In this document: positions 25,389-34,072 of the stretch, in pieces
Numbering within the stretch: the first letter of the stretch is position 1
How the letters are laid out: each line of letters starts with the position of its first letter
NCBI RefSeq assembly: GCF_030812885.1
Contig: NZ_JAUSTO010000008.1
Location: forward strand, 62,001-126,000
DNA from: Moryella indoligenes
GTDB lineage: Bacteria; Bacillota; Clostridia; Lachnospirales; Lachnospiraceae
DNA length: 64,000 nucleotides
Direction: 5' to 3'
The notes under the pieces: generated by a model
What the model was told of the DNA's origin: nothing
Seen by the model: only the letters and a program-made list of their open reading frames with translations
The model's database searches: none
Made by a program: the position numbers and the translations under genes

Positions 25389-27389
25389 TTATATCTCACC
25401 TTTCTCAAGCATTTCATCTATCACTGCCCGTATCTTCGCGGCAGCATCTTCTGCTGTGACACCGGGGAGCTGCGCGCCTGCGATGGTTCTGTGACCGCCT
25501 CCGCCAAGCTTCTCCAGCATAACCTGAACATTTACCTCATCAATCGAGCGAGCGCTGACATAGACTTTTTCCTCATACTCGGTCAGGACGATGCTCGCCT
25601 TGATTCCCACAATATCCAAGAGATCATTTGCCGCCTGCGCACCGATCACCGTGGGACTCTCAAGTCCCTCTGACGGACAGATACTTATAGCAAAGTGCTC
25701 CCTGTAGATCTCCGCATTGTGTATGGCCTCCGCCTTTGCGCGATAGTCCTCAAGCTTCTCACGGAACAGCTTCCGCACACGCGTCACATCTGCGCCGTTT
25801 CTGCGCAGGAAAGCCGCCGCCTCAAAGGTGCGCACCCCCGACTGATTCATGAAGTTATGCGTATCGATCACGATGCCCGCATACATGGCATCCGCCTCCG
25901 CCGCGCGCAGCTTCACATTATCCGAGATATACTGCACGATCTCCGAGACCATCTCGCAGGCACTGGACGCGGAGGTCTCCACATAGGAGAGCTGCGCATT
26001 TTTTATGTAGTCCTGGCTCTGACGGTGATGATCCAGCACCACGACGGTCTTTGCCGCCTCAAGGAGCTTCGGGGCCTCCACGATAGAGGGACGGTTCGTA
26101 TCGACCACAACGAGCACGGAGCCCTCATCCAGAAGCTCCAGCGCCTTTTCCTCCGAAATGAACATATCCTCCGGGTACTCTCCGCCCGTAAACCGCTTCA
26201 TCATAGGCCCAACTGAGGAATTCACCACCGAGGCGACGATGTGCGCCCGCTTCTCCATGGTCTGTGCGATGCGCCACACACCGATAGCCGAGCCCAGAGA
26301 GTCGATATCCATCATCTTATGGCCCATAATAAACAGTCTGTCCTTATTCTCCAGCAGCTCGCGGAAGGCGTGTGCCTTGACCCTGGCTTTGACGCGGGTT
26401 GTCTTCTCCTTGGAATTGGACTTTCCGCCGTAATAGCGTATTCCCTCCGCGTTCTTCACCACTGCCTGATCGCCGCCGCGCCCCAGCGCCATATCAATCG
26501 CCTGACGCGCAAATTCATAGCACTGATCGTAGCTCTCGCCGCCGTCTCCGATACCGATTGACAGAGTGATGCGCATCTCATTTCCGATATTTACTGTCTT
26601 GACCTGCTCCAGTATATCGAACTGACTCTCCTGAAGCGTATAGAGATACTGCCGCTCAATCACGAAGAAATACTTGTCCTTTTCCAGCTTCCGGATGATC
26701 GCATGCAGCGCGTCAAAGCAGCGCACGATCTTCCGGTCTATCATCGCCGTGAGCAGCGAGCGCCGCACCTCATCGACGCTCTCCATGGCCTCCTCATAGT
26801 TGTCGAGATACAAAAGACCCGCAACCATCTGCCTGCTGTCATTTTCCTCCTGAAGGGCGAGCAGCGCTGTCTCGTCATAGAGGTACACTGCAAAGATGCG
26901 GTCCATCGCCTCACCTGTGCGCGTCACCCGGACGCGCAGCCGGAGCTCATCCAGCTTCAGGTGAAAATCCTCGCACTCCCCGACCTCTGTGAGCCGCGTC
27001 GCCATGAGCTCCGGGAAGAGCTCCTCCAGCCTTCCCATATGCAGGCGCCGCCCCTTCAGCAGCCGCTTCCACGCCCGGTTCTGCCAGACCAGAGTGCCCC
27101 CGCGGTCCATCAGCGCATAGGCCACATCGAGATCGTCCGAGAGACGCTTCTGCAGCGCATCCGTTGCGACCGCATAGCTCACCATAGCTCTCAGAATATG
27201 CTTTCTGGATCCGAAGTAGAGCCGCAGACAGAACACCAGAATGACGAGGAGCATGAAGGCTGCCCCTCTTCGTCCGTGCCGGCCAGGAAGGAGCAGCGCA
27301 ATGGCCGCGGCAACAGAGAGCACAGCCGGAATCAGCGCCCATCGAAGGTAGCTCTGCAATAGCTCCTGTGCCTTTTTTTCTTCTTTCAT
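25389..27389 (-). CDS. gdpP: Cyclic-di-AMP phosphodiesterase, GdpP/DHH family
   Basis: A 666-residue membrane phosphodiesterase. Two hydrophobic segments (about 15-35 and 42-60) precede a PAS-like region, a degenerate GGDEF domain (IGIGDGGESYDQC instead of an active GGDEF), then DHH (MGHKMMDIDSLGSA, VVVDTNRP, VVLDHHRQ) and DHHA1 (GGGGHRTIAGAQ). It hydrolyses c-di-AMP to pApA and so affects osmotic balance and wall stress resistance. ATG 27389, after GGGGAG, is preferred to an upstream start at 27422. The order gdpP-rplI-dnaB is conserved in Firmicutes. Confidence 0.95.
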   Translation of the reverse strand: MKEEKKAQELLQSYLRWALIPAVLSVAAAIALLLPGRHGRRGAAFMLLVILVFCLRLYFGSRKHILRAMVSYAVATDALQKRLSDDLDVAYALMDRGGTLVWQNRAWKRLLKGRRLHMGRLEELFPELMATRLTEVGECEDFHLKLDELRLRVRVTRTGEAMDRIFAVYLYDETALLALQEENDSRQMVAGLLYLDNYEEAMESVDEVRRSLLTAMIDRKIVRCFDALHAIIRKLEKDKYFFVIERQYLYTLQESQFDILEQVKTVNIGNEMRITLSIGIGDGGESYDQCYEFARQAIDMALGRGGDQAVVKNAEGIRYYGGKSNSKEKTTRVKARVKAHAFRELLENKDRLFIMGHKMMDIDSLGSAIGVWRIAQTMEKRAHIVASVVNSSVGPMMKRFTGGEYPEDMFISEEKALELLDEGSVLVVVDTNRPSIVEAPKLLEAAKTVVVLDHHRQSQDYIKNAQLSYVETSASSACEMVSEIVQYISDNVKLRAAEADAMYAGIVIDTHNFMNQSGVRTFEAAAFLRRNGADVTRVRKLFREKLEDYRAKAEAIHNAEIYREHFAISICPSEGLESPTVIGAQAANDLLDIVGIKASIVLTEYEEKVYVSARSIDEVNVQVMLEKLGGGGHRTIAGAQLPGVTAEDAAAKIRAVIDEMLEKGEI

Positions 27390-27442
27390 CTGCTTTTTCT
27401 CCCCTGTTGCGCAAATGCGCAATGGATGTAAAGATAAAATTA

Positions 27443-27448
27443 ATTATA
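27443..27448 (-). promoter_or_regulatory. Extended -10 promoter for gdpP-rplI-dnaB
   Basis: On the minus strand the element TGCTATAAT (TATAAT at 27448-27443) with the TGn extension and no good -35 box. The leader includes a TTGCGC-AAAT-GCGCAA hairpin (27407-27422) just upstream of the GGGGAG ribosome site. Confidence 0.5.
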
Positions 27449-27493
27449 GCATAGATTCCCTGATTCCGCACCATCTCCGCAGCTTCCCACGCC

Positions 27494-27522
27494 TTCACAA
27501 TTAATTCCCGATATGCTATATT
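27494..27522 (+). promoter_or_regulatory. Promoter for ybaK-PBP placing +1 at the start codon
   Basis: TTCACA (27494-27499), 17-bp spacer, TATATT (27517-27522). The expected +1 is about 27529, which is the A of the ybaK ATG; no ribosome site lies between. Confidence 0.6.
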
Positions 27523-27528
27523 ACAGTT

Positions 27529-28008
27529 ATGTCTAAAAACAGCGAAAAAACCAATGTATGCCGCCTTCTGGACGGCAAAAAAGTGAGTTATGTGGAGCAT
27601 CGCTACTCCCCGGATGAGGCCGTCAGCGCCACTGAGGTGGCAGCCTCTCTGCAGCAGGATCCCCAGCGTGTGTTCAAGACTCTCGTCACTGTCGGAAAAA
27701 GCGGCCGCAATTATGTCTTTGTCATTCCCGGCCCGGAGGAGCTGGATCTGAAAAAAGCCGCCGCCGCAGTGGGAGAGAAGTCCGTTGAGATGCTGAAATC
27801 CAAGGATCTGCTCGGTCTCACCGGCTATATCCACGGAGGATGTTCCCCCATCGGCATGAAAAAGTATTTCCGCACCGTCATCCACGAAACCGCGGCCGGA
27901 TTTCCAACCATCATTATGTCCGCAGGAAAGATCGGTTATCAGGTAGAGCTGTCCCTCGACGGTCTTGAGAAGATGATACGCTTTGAGCTCTGTGATCTCA
28001 TCAAGTGA
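27529..28008 (+). CDS. ybaK: Cys-tRNA(Pro)/aminoacyl-tRNA deacylase, YbaK/EbsC family
   Basis: A 159-residue YbaK-fold protein: NVCRLLDGKKVSYVEHRY at the start, QVFKTL-type segment (RVFKTLVTVGK), the substrate-pocket lysine region YVFVIPG, GCSPIGMKKYFRTVI and GYQVELSLDGL. These enzymes clear mischarged Cys-tRNA(Pro). No Shine-Dalgarno sequence precedes the ATG, and the -10 box ends 6 bp upstream, so the message is probably leaderless. The PBP gene follows after 15 nt with its own GGAGG, so the two are likely one operon. Confidence 0.92.
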   Translation: MSKNSEKTNVCRLLDGKKVSYVEHRYSPDEAVSATEVAASLQQDPQRVFKTLVTVGKSGRNYVFVIPGPEELDLKKAAAAVGEKSVEMLKSKDLLGLTGYIHGGCSPIGMKKYFRTVIHETAAGFPTIIMSAGKIGYQVELSLDGLEKMIRFELCDLIK

Positions 28009-28023
28009 CAGCCGGAGGCAGCC

Positions 28024-30519
28024 ATGAACAATACAGCAAACAGAAGAACAGCCAGAAGAAAACAGAGCAGGCGCCATCCCATCGTCCATTTCTTCAAGCT
28101 TTTGCTTCTCATCCTGATGCTGCTCCTTCTCAGTATCGGCATCATCATTTTCGTCAAGGTTTTTCCAGAATTCCGCAGACTGCAGGAGCGCGCGCTGGAG
28201 ACCTACTCTCACATGAGTGAGGAGGATTTCCGTCTTGTCACCGATACAGAGATCTACGACAGGGACAATCAGCTTGTCGGCGTCATCAACACCGGACACT
28301 ATATTTATGTTCCCTTCGACGAGATAAGCCCCTGGCTCAAGAAGGCCTATATCGATCAGGAGGATCGCCGCTTCTACTCGCACAACGGCGTGGATCTGGT
28401 GGCGATGGCCCGCGCCTCGCTCTCCTATCTGAAGAACCGCCGGGTGACGCAGGGAGGCTCCACCATCACCCAGCAGGTCATAAAAAACACCTACCTGACG
28501 CAGGAGCGCACCCTCGAGCGAAAGCTCACCGAAATACTGATCGCTCCGCAGCTGGAACAGAAATTCGGCAAGGATCAGATTCTTGAATTCTACTGCAACG
28601 GAAATTTCTATGCCCACGGCTGTTACGGTGTCGGCGCGGCAAGCCGCTACTATTTCAACAAGACCGCGGCCGAGCTGGAGCCCTGGGAGGCCGCCGTGCT
28701 GGTCGGAATCAGCAACCGCCCGGCGAGCTACGAGCCCGTAAACCACAGCAAAAACTCCCTCCGGAAGCGGAATGAGATCCTGAACAGCATGTATGCGTGC
28801 GGGGATCTCACCGAGGCCGAGCTGAAGGAATATCAGGCAAAACCGCTGGAGATCTACGCGGTCGCCGAGGAGAGCGTTCCGGAGAACTATCAGACGAGCT
28901 ACGCCATCTACTGCGCCGCACAGCAGCTCTTAAAGAACGACGGCTTTGAATTTCAATATACCTTCGACACCAAGGACGAGTACGAGGCATATCAGGCGAG
29001 CTACAAAGAAGCCTTCGCCGAGAAGAGCGAAGCAGTGCGCTCCGGCGGCTACAAGATCTACACCACTCTAGACTCCTCCATACAGCGAATCGCCCAGCAG
29101 CAGCTCGACGATGCGCTGGATGCGCGCTCAGATGAGCGGCAGGAGAACGGAAAATACGCCCTGCAGGGCGCCGCTGTCGTTGTGGACAATGCTTCCGGCA
29201 CCGTGACGGCGATCGTCGGCGGCAGAGGTACAGAGGATGTCTATAACCGCGGCTTTCTGGCAAAGCGTCAGCCCGGCTCCTCCATCAAGCCCCTCCTGGA
29301 CTATGCGCCCGCCTTTGAGACCGGCTACTTCTATCCCTCCTACGTCATCGACGACCATGAGTTCGAGGGCGGCCCCAAAAACTCAGGGGGCCGCTACCAC
29401 GGCTACCTGCCCATACGCGAGGCGCTGAACCGCTCGCTGAACACCGTCGCGTGGCAGCTGCTGCAGAAGGTCGGCATCCGAAACGGTCTTGCCTACCTGG
29501 GTAAGATGGAATTCTCCTCCCTCTCGTGGAAGGACAGCAGTGCTGCTGCCGTGTCAATCGGCGGTTTCACCTACGGCACACGTGTCGTCGATATGGCCAA
29601 GGGCTATGCCACACTGGCAAATGGCGGCGTCTACGACGAGCGCAGCTGCCTGCGCAGCCTCATCTACGACAGAAGCGGCGATGAACTTCTGCAGGACAAC
29701 TTAAAAAAGGTACAGGTGTACACCGAGGGCACCGCCTATATGATTACCGATGTCCTGAAGGGCACCATGGACATGCCCTACGGAACCGGTCGCGGGCTGG
29801 ATATCTCCGGTCAGCAGGCAGCCGGCAAGACAGGCACCGCAAACGACTCCAAGGACACCTGGTTCTGCGGCTATACTCCCTACTACACCACAGCCGTCTG
29901 GATCGGCTACGACACCCCCCGCGCCATGCCGGGCATCTATGGCGCCACGGTATCCGGCCGCATCTGGAACCGTATCATGAGTGAGATCCATGAAGGTCTC
30001 CCCGAAAAGGACTGGCGCCAGCCCTCCTCTGTCATAGAGGCATGGGTAGACTACGACACCGGAGCACAGGTGAGCTATAACAGCGGCATCCGCGACTACT
30101 TCAATACCGCAGTCAATCCGGCTGCAAAGTCTGCCTATGAGGCGGTCAACGGAACCAGCGAATACGATCCGAACGCCTACCGCTGGCGGGAGGAGGATAC
30201 GCTCCCCGAAAGCGCCTCAAGCGAGGAAGATACGCTTCCTGAGGAGTTGCCCCCGGACTATGACTATGAGCCAATCACCGGCGTAGACGGCGGCCCGGGC
30301 GTCTCGCCCAGGCACCCCTCTACCACAGCGGAGGTCTCTGCCGCGGCAGCGCCGACAGAGCACAGAACCAGCGAGATCTACGACGATCCGGACTACATCA
30401 ATCCGCCCCCAGAGGAGCATCGCGACGATGGACCCAGTGTTTCCGCCACCATTGCCCCCGCCCCGCACCCCACAGCTCCTGATATAGAGCCCGGCGGTCC
30501 TGATTTTGAAGATTTCTGA
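28024..30519 (+). CDS. Class A penicillin-binding protein (PBP1A type)
   Basis: An 831-residue bifunctional peptidoglycan synthase. A basic N-terminus and one membrane span (about 25-45) lead to the GT51 transglycosylase domain (IDQEDRRFYSHNGVD, GGSTITQQVIKN, KILIAPQLE-like region with EFYCNGNFYAHGCYGV). The transpeptidase domain has S419xxK (PGSSIKPL), a SLN-type motif (NRSLNTVAWQ) and K602-TGT. The C-terminal 110 residues are Pro/Glu/Asp-rich and disordered. It polymerises and cross-links glycan strands at the membrane outer face. It follows ybaK after 15 nt and ends before a strong bidirectional terminator. Confidence 0.95.
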   Translation: MNNTANRRTARRKQSRRHPIVHFFKLLLLILMLLLLSIGIIIFVKVFPEFRRLQERALETYSHMSEEDFRLVTDTEIYDRDNQLVGVINTGHYIYVPFDEISPWLKKAYIDQEDRRFYSHNGVDLVAMARASLSYLKNRRVTQGGSTITQQVIKNTYLTQERTLERKLTEILIAPQLEQKFGKDQILEFYCNGNFYAHGCYGVGAASRYYFNKTAAELEPWEAAVLVGISNRPASYEPVNHSKNSLRKRNEILNSMYACGDLTEAELKEYQAKPLEIYAVAEESVPENYQTSYAIYCAAQQLLKNDGFEFQYTFDTKDEYEAYQASYKEAFAEKSEAVRSGGYKIYTTLDSSIQRIAQQQLDDALDARSDERQENGKYALQGAAVVVDNASGTVTAIVGGRGTEDVYNRGFLAKRQPGSSIKPLLDYAPAFETGYFYPSYVIDDHEFEGGPKNSGGRYHGYLPIREALNRSLNTVAWQLLQKVGIRNGLAYLGKMEFSSLSWKDSSAAAVSIGGFTYGTRVVDMAKGYATLANGGVYDERSCLRSLIYDRSGDELLQDNLKKVQVYTEGTAYMITDVLKGTMDMPYGTGRGLDISGQQAAGKTGTANDSKDTWFCGYTPYYTTAVWIGYDTPRAMPGIYGATVSGRIWNRIMSEIHEGLPEKDWRQPSSVIEAWVDYDTGAQVSYNSGIRDYFNTAVNPAAKSAYEAVNGTSEYDPNAYRWREEDTLPESASSEEDTLPEELPPDYDYEPITGVDGGPGVSPRHPSTTAEVSAAAAPTEHRTSEIYDDPDYINPPPEEHRDDGPSVSATIAPAPHPTAPDIEPGGPDFEDF

Positions 30520-30590
30520 TTTTTGCATATTTATCGAGCGAGTAAGGGGCTATCGCGAAACAGTTGAAACACTGTTTGTCCGTCAAAAAA

Positions 30591-30616
30591 AGAAGCTCAG
30601 ACGAGCTTCTTTTTTC
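30591..30616. terminator. Bidirectional intrinsic terminator (PBP gene / rpsR operon)
   Basis: Stem AGAAGCTC (30591-30598) with GAGCTTCT (30603-30610), loop AGAC, flanked by an A-run on the left and a T-run on the right, so it has a U-tract in both directions. A second weaker hairpin (AAACAGT/ACTGTTT) lies at 30558-30577. Confidence 0.85.
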
Positions 30617-30651
30617 TTGTCTCTATTCTTTTCCCGCCATATGCAGGCAGA

Positions 30652-30921
30652 TCAATCTACCTGGTACGGAAGCAGCGCGATGTGACGTGCTCTCTTGATC
30701 GCAACGGTCAGCGCTCTCTGATGTCTGGCGCAGTTGCCGGTGATGCGGCGCGGAAGAATCTTTCCTCTCTCGGAAATATATTTCTTCAGTGTAGCGACAT
30801 CCTTATAGTCAATCGGCTTCGCATTCTGCGCGCAGAACACACAGACTTTTCTTCTTCTGCGCATCCCGCCCGGTCTTCTGCTTCTCTGGCCATCGGGTCT
30901 TTCACTCTTGGTAAAAGCCAT
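30652..30921 (-). CDS. rpsR: 30S ribosomal protein S18
   Basis: An 89-residue S18 with the zinc-type motif CVFC near the start, IDYKDVATLKKYISERGKI and TGNCARHQRALTVAIKRARHIALLPY. ATG 30921 follows AAGGGGG; an in-frame ATG at 30939 overlaps that ribosome site and is rejected. It is the last gene of rpsF-ssb-rpsR and ends 36 nt before the terminator. Confidence 0.96.
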   Translation of the reverse strand: MAFTKSERPDGQRSRRPGGMRRRRKVCVFCAQNAKPIDYKDVATLKKYISERGKILPRRITGNCARHQRALTVAIKRARHIALLPYQVD

Positions 30922-30944
30922 GATCTTGTCCCCCTTCAATCAGT

Positions 30945-31430
30945 TTAGTTGAACGGAAGTCCTTCGTCCTCGACTCCGTCCGGGATATTCATAAATCCCT
31001 CGGTGCTCGCACTCTGGGGGCTCGGCTTCTCGCTTCCCGCGTAACCGCCCGTCTGCCCGCCTCCGTAACTGGAAGGCGCGCCGCCCGCCGGTGCTCCGGC
31101 ACCCTTGCTGTCAGCAAACTCCTGGTCATCTACGATGACCTCTGTCGTATAAACTTTCTGTCCATCTCGGTTGGTATAGCTGCCGGTCTGTATACGACCG
31201 GAGACGAGGACGCGCATGCCCTGACGGAAATAGCGCTCCGCAAACTCGCCCGATCTGTCGAAGGCAACGCAGGGGATGAAATCCGCCGTCTGCTGGTCTC
31301 CGCCCTGATTCCTCCGGCCTCTTCTGTCCACGGCCAGAGTATAGCGCGCAATTGCCATGGAGCGCTCGCCGCTGGAATATCTGACTTCGGGATCTCTGGT
31401 CAGTCTGCCCATCAAAATGACTCTGTTCAT
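30945..31430 (-). CDS. ssb: Single-stranded DNA-binding protein
   Basis: A 161-residue SSB: OB fold at 1-105 (NRVILMGRLTRDPEVRYSS, FIPCVAFDRSGEFAERYFRQG, VLVSGRIQTGSYTNRDGQ), a Gly/Ser/Pro linker, and the acidic protein-interaction tail. The tail ends DEGLPFN rather than the usual D-D-I/L-P-F, with one extra residue after the terminal Phe. It lies between rpsF and rpsR, the classic order. It coats single-stranded DNA and recruits replication and repair enzymes through the tail. Confidence 0.95.
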   Translation of the reverse strand: MNRVILMGRLTRDPEVRYSSGERSMAIARYTLAVDRRGRRNQGGDQQTADFIPCVAFDRSGEFAERYFRQGMRVLVSGRIQTGSYTNRDGQKVYTTEVIVDDQEFADSKGAGAPAGGAPSSYGGGQTGGYAGSEKPSPQSASTEGFMNIPDGVEDEGLPFN

Positions 31431-31447
31431 ACTCTCACTCTTTCTGA

Positions 31448-31741
31448 TTATTCAGCTTCGTCTGCAACGATCAGATACCTGACGACCGGCTCATAGATGC
31501 GAAGTCTGGATTCCAGCTCATTCGCGCAGGCCGAATCTTCAGTCTCGAACTTGATGAAGTAATAGAAGCCCTCTTTCATCTTCTGGATGTCGTAGGCAAA
31601 TCTCTTCTTACCCCAGTCATCGACGTTCACAACAGCTCCGTTGAATCGGGTGATGTAGCCCTGCACCTTCTCCAGCGCCGCCGCTTTCGCGTCTTCCTCG
31701 AGCTTTCCGTTCAGAACAAGCGTTAATTCGTATTTGTTCAT
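31448..31741 (-). CDS. rpsF: 30S ribosomal protein S6
   Basis: A 97-residue S6 (NKYELTLVLNGKLEEDAK, DDWGKKRFAYDIQKMKEGFYYF, LRIYEPVVRYLIVA). It heads the rpsF-ssb-rpsR operon, 17 nt before ssb. AGGAGG stands upstream of the ATG. A leader hairpin and a consensus promoter are found upstream. Confidence 0.96.
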   Translation of the reverse strand: MNKYELTLVLNGKLEEDAKAAALEKVQGYITRFNGAVVNVDDWGKKRFAYDIQKMKEGFYYFIKFETEDSACANELESRLRIYEPVVRYLIVADEAE

Positions 31742-31768
31742 CTGCTCTTGTCCTCCTTTTGGTCTCTG

Positions 31769-31792
31769 GCCTCCGGGTTCAGTGCCGGAAGC
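31769..31792 (-). promoter_or_regulatory. Candidate S6:S18 leader hairpin
   Basis: In the rpsF 5' leader, GCTTCCGG and CCGGAGGC arms (31792-31785 and 31776-31769) enclose an 8-nt loop. Known rpsF leaders mimic the 16S site of the S6:S18 complex with a CCG element near a stem; the position and CCG content fit, but the covariation model was not run. Confidence 0.4.
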
Positions 31793-31816
31793 AAGGAAAA
31801 TGTGTCACGGTAATAT

Positions 31817-31845
31817 ATTCTACCCGATAAGTTCAGCATTTGCAA
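31817..31845 (-). promoter_or_regulatory. Promoter of rpsF-ssb-rpsR
   Basis: Minus strand TTGCAA (31845-31840), 17-bp spacer, TAGAAT (31822-31817), about 70 nt upstream of rpsF. Confidence 0.75.
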
Positions 31846-31897
31846 GGGCCTGTACACAGTTTTGCTGCATTTCTTTCTTCTTCTCAACCAAGCACTC

Positions 31898-32149
31898 TCA
31901 GCTCCGGCCCTTCAGACGGGAAGAAGCGCACACAGCGCCCTCTGTCCCGGGCAGCTGCACTTCCACCTCTCCGGGACGCATGAGCTCCCTGAGATTCTTC
32001 TCCACCAGGCTGCGCTTCACCATGAGCTGGTGCCCGCAGCCCAGACACTTTAAGCGAAAATCCTGCCCGATCCGCAGCACCTCCCACTGTGAGGCCCCGC
32101 AGGGATGCGGCTTCTTCAGCCTGACCACATCTCCGACACGAATATCCAT
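31898..32149 (-). CDS. DUF951 family small zinc-ribbon-like protein
   Basis: An 83-residue protein beginning MDIRVGDVVRLKKPHPCG, then WEVLRIGQDFRLKCLGCGHQLMV, the standard DUF951 core with a CLGCGH pair and an upstream Cys. The ATG at 32149 follows GAGAGGGGAGAAG; an ATG further upstream lacks a ribosome site. The last 25 residues are variable. Members are small Firmicutes proteins, often near rpsF/ychF; function is unknown, though the RVGDVVRLKK start resembles an SH3-like nucleic-acid-binding fold. It stands between the rpsF promoter and the sirtuin gene. Confidence 0.85.
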   Translation of the reverse strand: MDIRVGDVVRLKKPHPCGASQWEVLRIGQDFRLKCLGCGHQLMVKRSLVEKNLRELMRPGEVEVQLPGTEGAVCASSRLKGRS

Positions 32150-32270
32150 CTTCTCCCCTCTCTCGCAGAGCTCCGCCATTCCTCACCCATAAGCTTCGGC
32201 TCGTGCGGTGAATGCTCCGCTGCGCCGCTTTTCTTCAGGCGGAACATGCGCCTCACCGCCGCTTTATTGA

Positions 32271-33008
32271 TTACTCCCGAAACACAGCCCGTCCGAGCAC
32301 ATCCCCTATCCTGCCGCCAATCACGAGATCCGCCTCGTCGTCCATCGAGGTCGCGGAGCGGTTAATCAGCACCAGCCTCTTCCCCTGATAGTAGCGCACC
32401 AGACCTGCCGCCGGGTACACCACGAGAGAGGTCCCCCCTATGATGAGCATATCGGCCCGACTGATATATTCCAGGGCTCGCCGCATGACTGCCTCGTCCA
32501 GGCTCTCCTCATACAGCACCACATCCGGCTTTATGATGCCGCCGCATGCACAGCGCGGAACTGTGCTCTCAGAGGAAACCACCGCGGAGAGCGGATAGAA
32601 CTTCCCGCAGCGCTGACAGTGGTTCCTCTGCACTGAGCCGTGCAGCTCCAGCACCTCACGGCTGCCCGCCGCCTGATGCAGGCCGTCTATATTCTGGGTG
32701 ATGACCGCTCGCAGCTTTCCGCTTCTCTCCAGCTCCGCCAGCGCCAGATGTGCGCGGTTCGGCCGCGCATCCGGATATATCATGCGATCTCTGTAGAAGC
32801 GATAAAACTCCTCTGTATTTGAAAGGAAAAAGCTGTGACAGATGATACGCTCCGGCGGATAGCGGTAGCTCTGGCTGTACAGCCCGTCCTGACTTCTGAA
32901 ATCGGGGATGTCGCTCTCCGTGGATACGCCCGCGCCACCGAAAAAGACGATATTGCCGCTCTCTTCAATCCAGCGTTTCAGGGTATCGATTTCTCTCTCA
33001 AATGCCAT
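32271..33008 (-). CDS. NAD-dependent protein deacylase, Sir2 family
   Basis: A 245-residue sirtuin. GAGVSTESDIPDFRS (25-39) binds NAD; QNIDGLHQAAGS and the catalytic His123 in LELHGSVQRNHC follow; zinc Cys pairs are C131/C134 and CACGG; then IIGGTSLVVYPAAG and LVLINRS. It removes acyl groups from protein lysines, giving nicotinamide and O-acyl-ADP-ribose. A GNAT acetyltransferase lies 17 nt upstream, so the pair could act oppositely, but no direct link is shown. Length is normal. Confidence 0.94.
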   Translation of the reverse strand: MAFEREIDTLKRWIEESGNIVFFGGAGVSTESDIPDFRSQDGLYSQSYRYPPERIICHSFFLSNTEEFYRFYRDRMIYPDARPNRAHLALAELERSGKLRAVITQNIDGLHQAAGSREVLELHGSVQRNHCQRCGKFYPLSAVVSSESTVPRCACGGIIKPDVVLYEESLDEAVMRRALEYISRADMLIIGGTSLVVYPAAGLVRYYQGKRLVLINRSATSMDDEADLVIGGRIGDVLGRAVFRE

Positions 33009-33025
33009 CGTGCACCTTCCTTTCC

Positions 33026-34072
33026 TCAGGTTTCCTCATCAAAGTAAGCTCCGCGAAAGGCTTCCAGCTCCGCGCACCACGCCGGAAGCTCCTGTGCGGC
33101 GCCATAGCGAAAGAGCCAGCGCGTCACAAGCTCCGGCGTGAAGCAAAACAGCCCCTCCGGGGATATCCCCTCCGCCCGGCAGAGCCTTGAGCCCTGATGG
33201 GTCAGCGTCCAGCGCCACACACCATCATTTTCCGGCAGCAGGGGGTCTGCAAAGTAAAAACAGTGCTCTCTCTGCTCTGCGGCGACATCCCTCCGCAGAA
33301 AAACATTCCGTAAAAGCTCCGGCAGATCCAGCACGCGCAGCATAATAAAGGGCGTATCCGGGCGCAGTACACCCGATGCATCCCGCGCGGGCTCCGTATA
33401 GCGTTCCTCCGAGATGAGGCGGCAGTCCTCATCCGCAAATTCCGGGAGATCCCGCACCCTGATGCCGGCAAGCTCCCCACTCTCTATGAGGCAAATGCGC
33501 TCTGCACTTCCGCTCCCGGCAGAAAGCTCCGCCAACAGGCAGTCCATATAGGCTCTGTCCCGAAAGCAGTAAATGTCGTAGCTCTCCTCCAGAATGCGGT
33601 TCATAAACGCCAATGCTTCCACATCATCCGAATGCAGCGGCCGCGTAAAAAGGCGCAAATCGGCGCGCAGGCGTCTGTGCCTTCGCCCTGAAGCCAGAGC
33701 AAACTGAAAGGGCTCATAGTAGGCGACATTGGCCGGCTTTAAAAAGGTAAACGGTCTTCCCTTCGCGCGCTCCGCCCGGAGTGCAGCAGAGAGAACCGCG
33801 CGCATCACGCCCTGCCGCCGATGCGTCCCTGCCGTCGCGACCGCCACGATATAGGAGAGCACATATTCCCGCCCACGCAGCATCACACGGTAGGGATTCA
33901 GGCAGAGCATTCCAACCACTCGCCCCTGATCCAGCGCTGCCCAGACCTCATTCTCCGCCATCTTCCACTGATAGTAGTAGTCTACCAGCGGAGGCGTATC
34001 CTCCGGAAAAGCCTCCTCATACAGCGGTCTTGTGAGCAGCTTCTCTGCTCCCTCCAGCCTTCGTATCTCCAT
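33026..34072 (-). CDS. GNAT N-acetyltransferase, Eis-like
   Basis: A 348-residue protein with an N-terminal GNAT domain (EVWAALDQGRVVGMLCLNPY, then YIVAVATAGTHRRQGVMRAVL as the acetyl-CoA loop) and a C-terminal half with a second degenerate GNAT-like part and an SCP2-like segment (RVLDLPELLRNVFL, FCFTPELVTRWLF). This Eis-type layout is found in enzymes acetylating amines, including aminoglycosides or peptides in some species. ATG 34072 follows GAGG; the longer frame to 34135 lacks a ribosome site. The true substrate is unknown. Confidence 0.8.
   Translation of the reverse strand: MEIRRLEGAEKLLTRPLYEEAFPEDTPPLVDYYYQWKMAENEVWAALDQGRVVGMLCLNPYRVMLRGREYVLSYIVAVATAGTHRRQGVMRAVLSAALRAERAKGRPFTFLKPANVAYYEPFQFALASGRRHRRLRADLRLFTRPLHSDDVEALAFMNRILEESYDIYCFRDRAYMDCLLAELSAGSGSAERICLIESGELAGIRVRDLPEFADEDCRLISEERYTEPARDASGVLRPDTPFIMLRVLDLPELLRNVFLRRDVAAEQREHCFYFADPLLPENDGVWRWTLTHQGSRLCRAEGISPEGLFCFTPELVTRWLFRYGAAQELPAWCAELEAFRGAYFDEET

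Noticed and set aside
26947..28746. A 599-codon minus-strand frame across the gdpP-ybaK-PBP junction.
   Set aside because: It is antisense to ybaK and the PBP gene and out of frame with gdpP; all three have intact family motifs, and it crosses both of their promoters.
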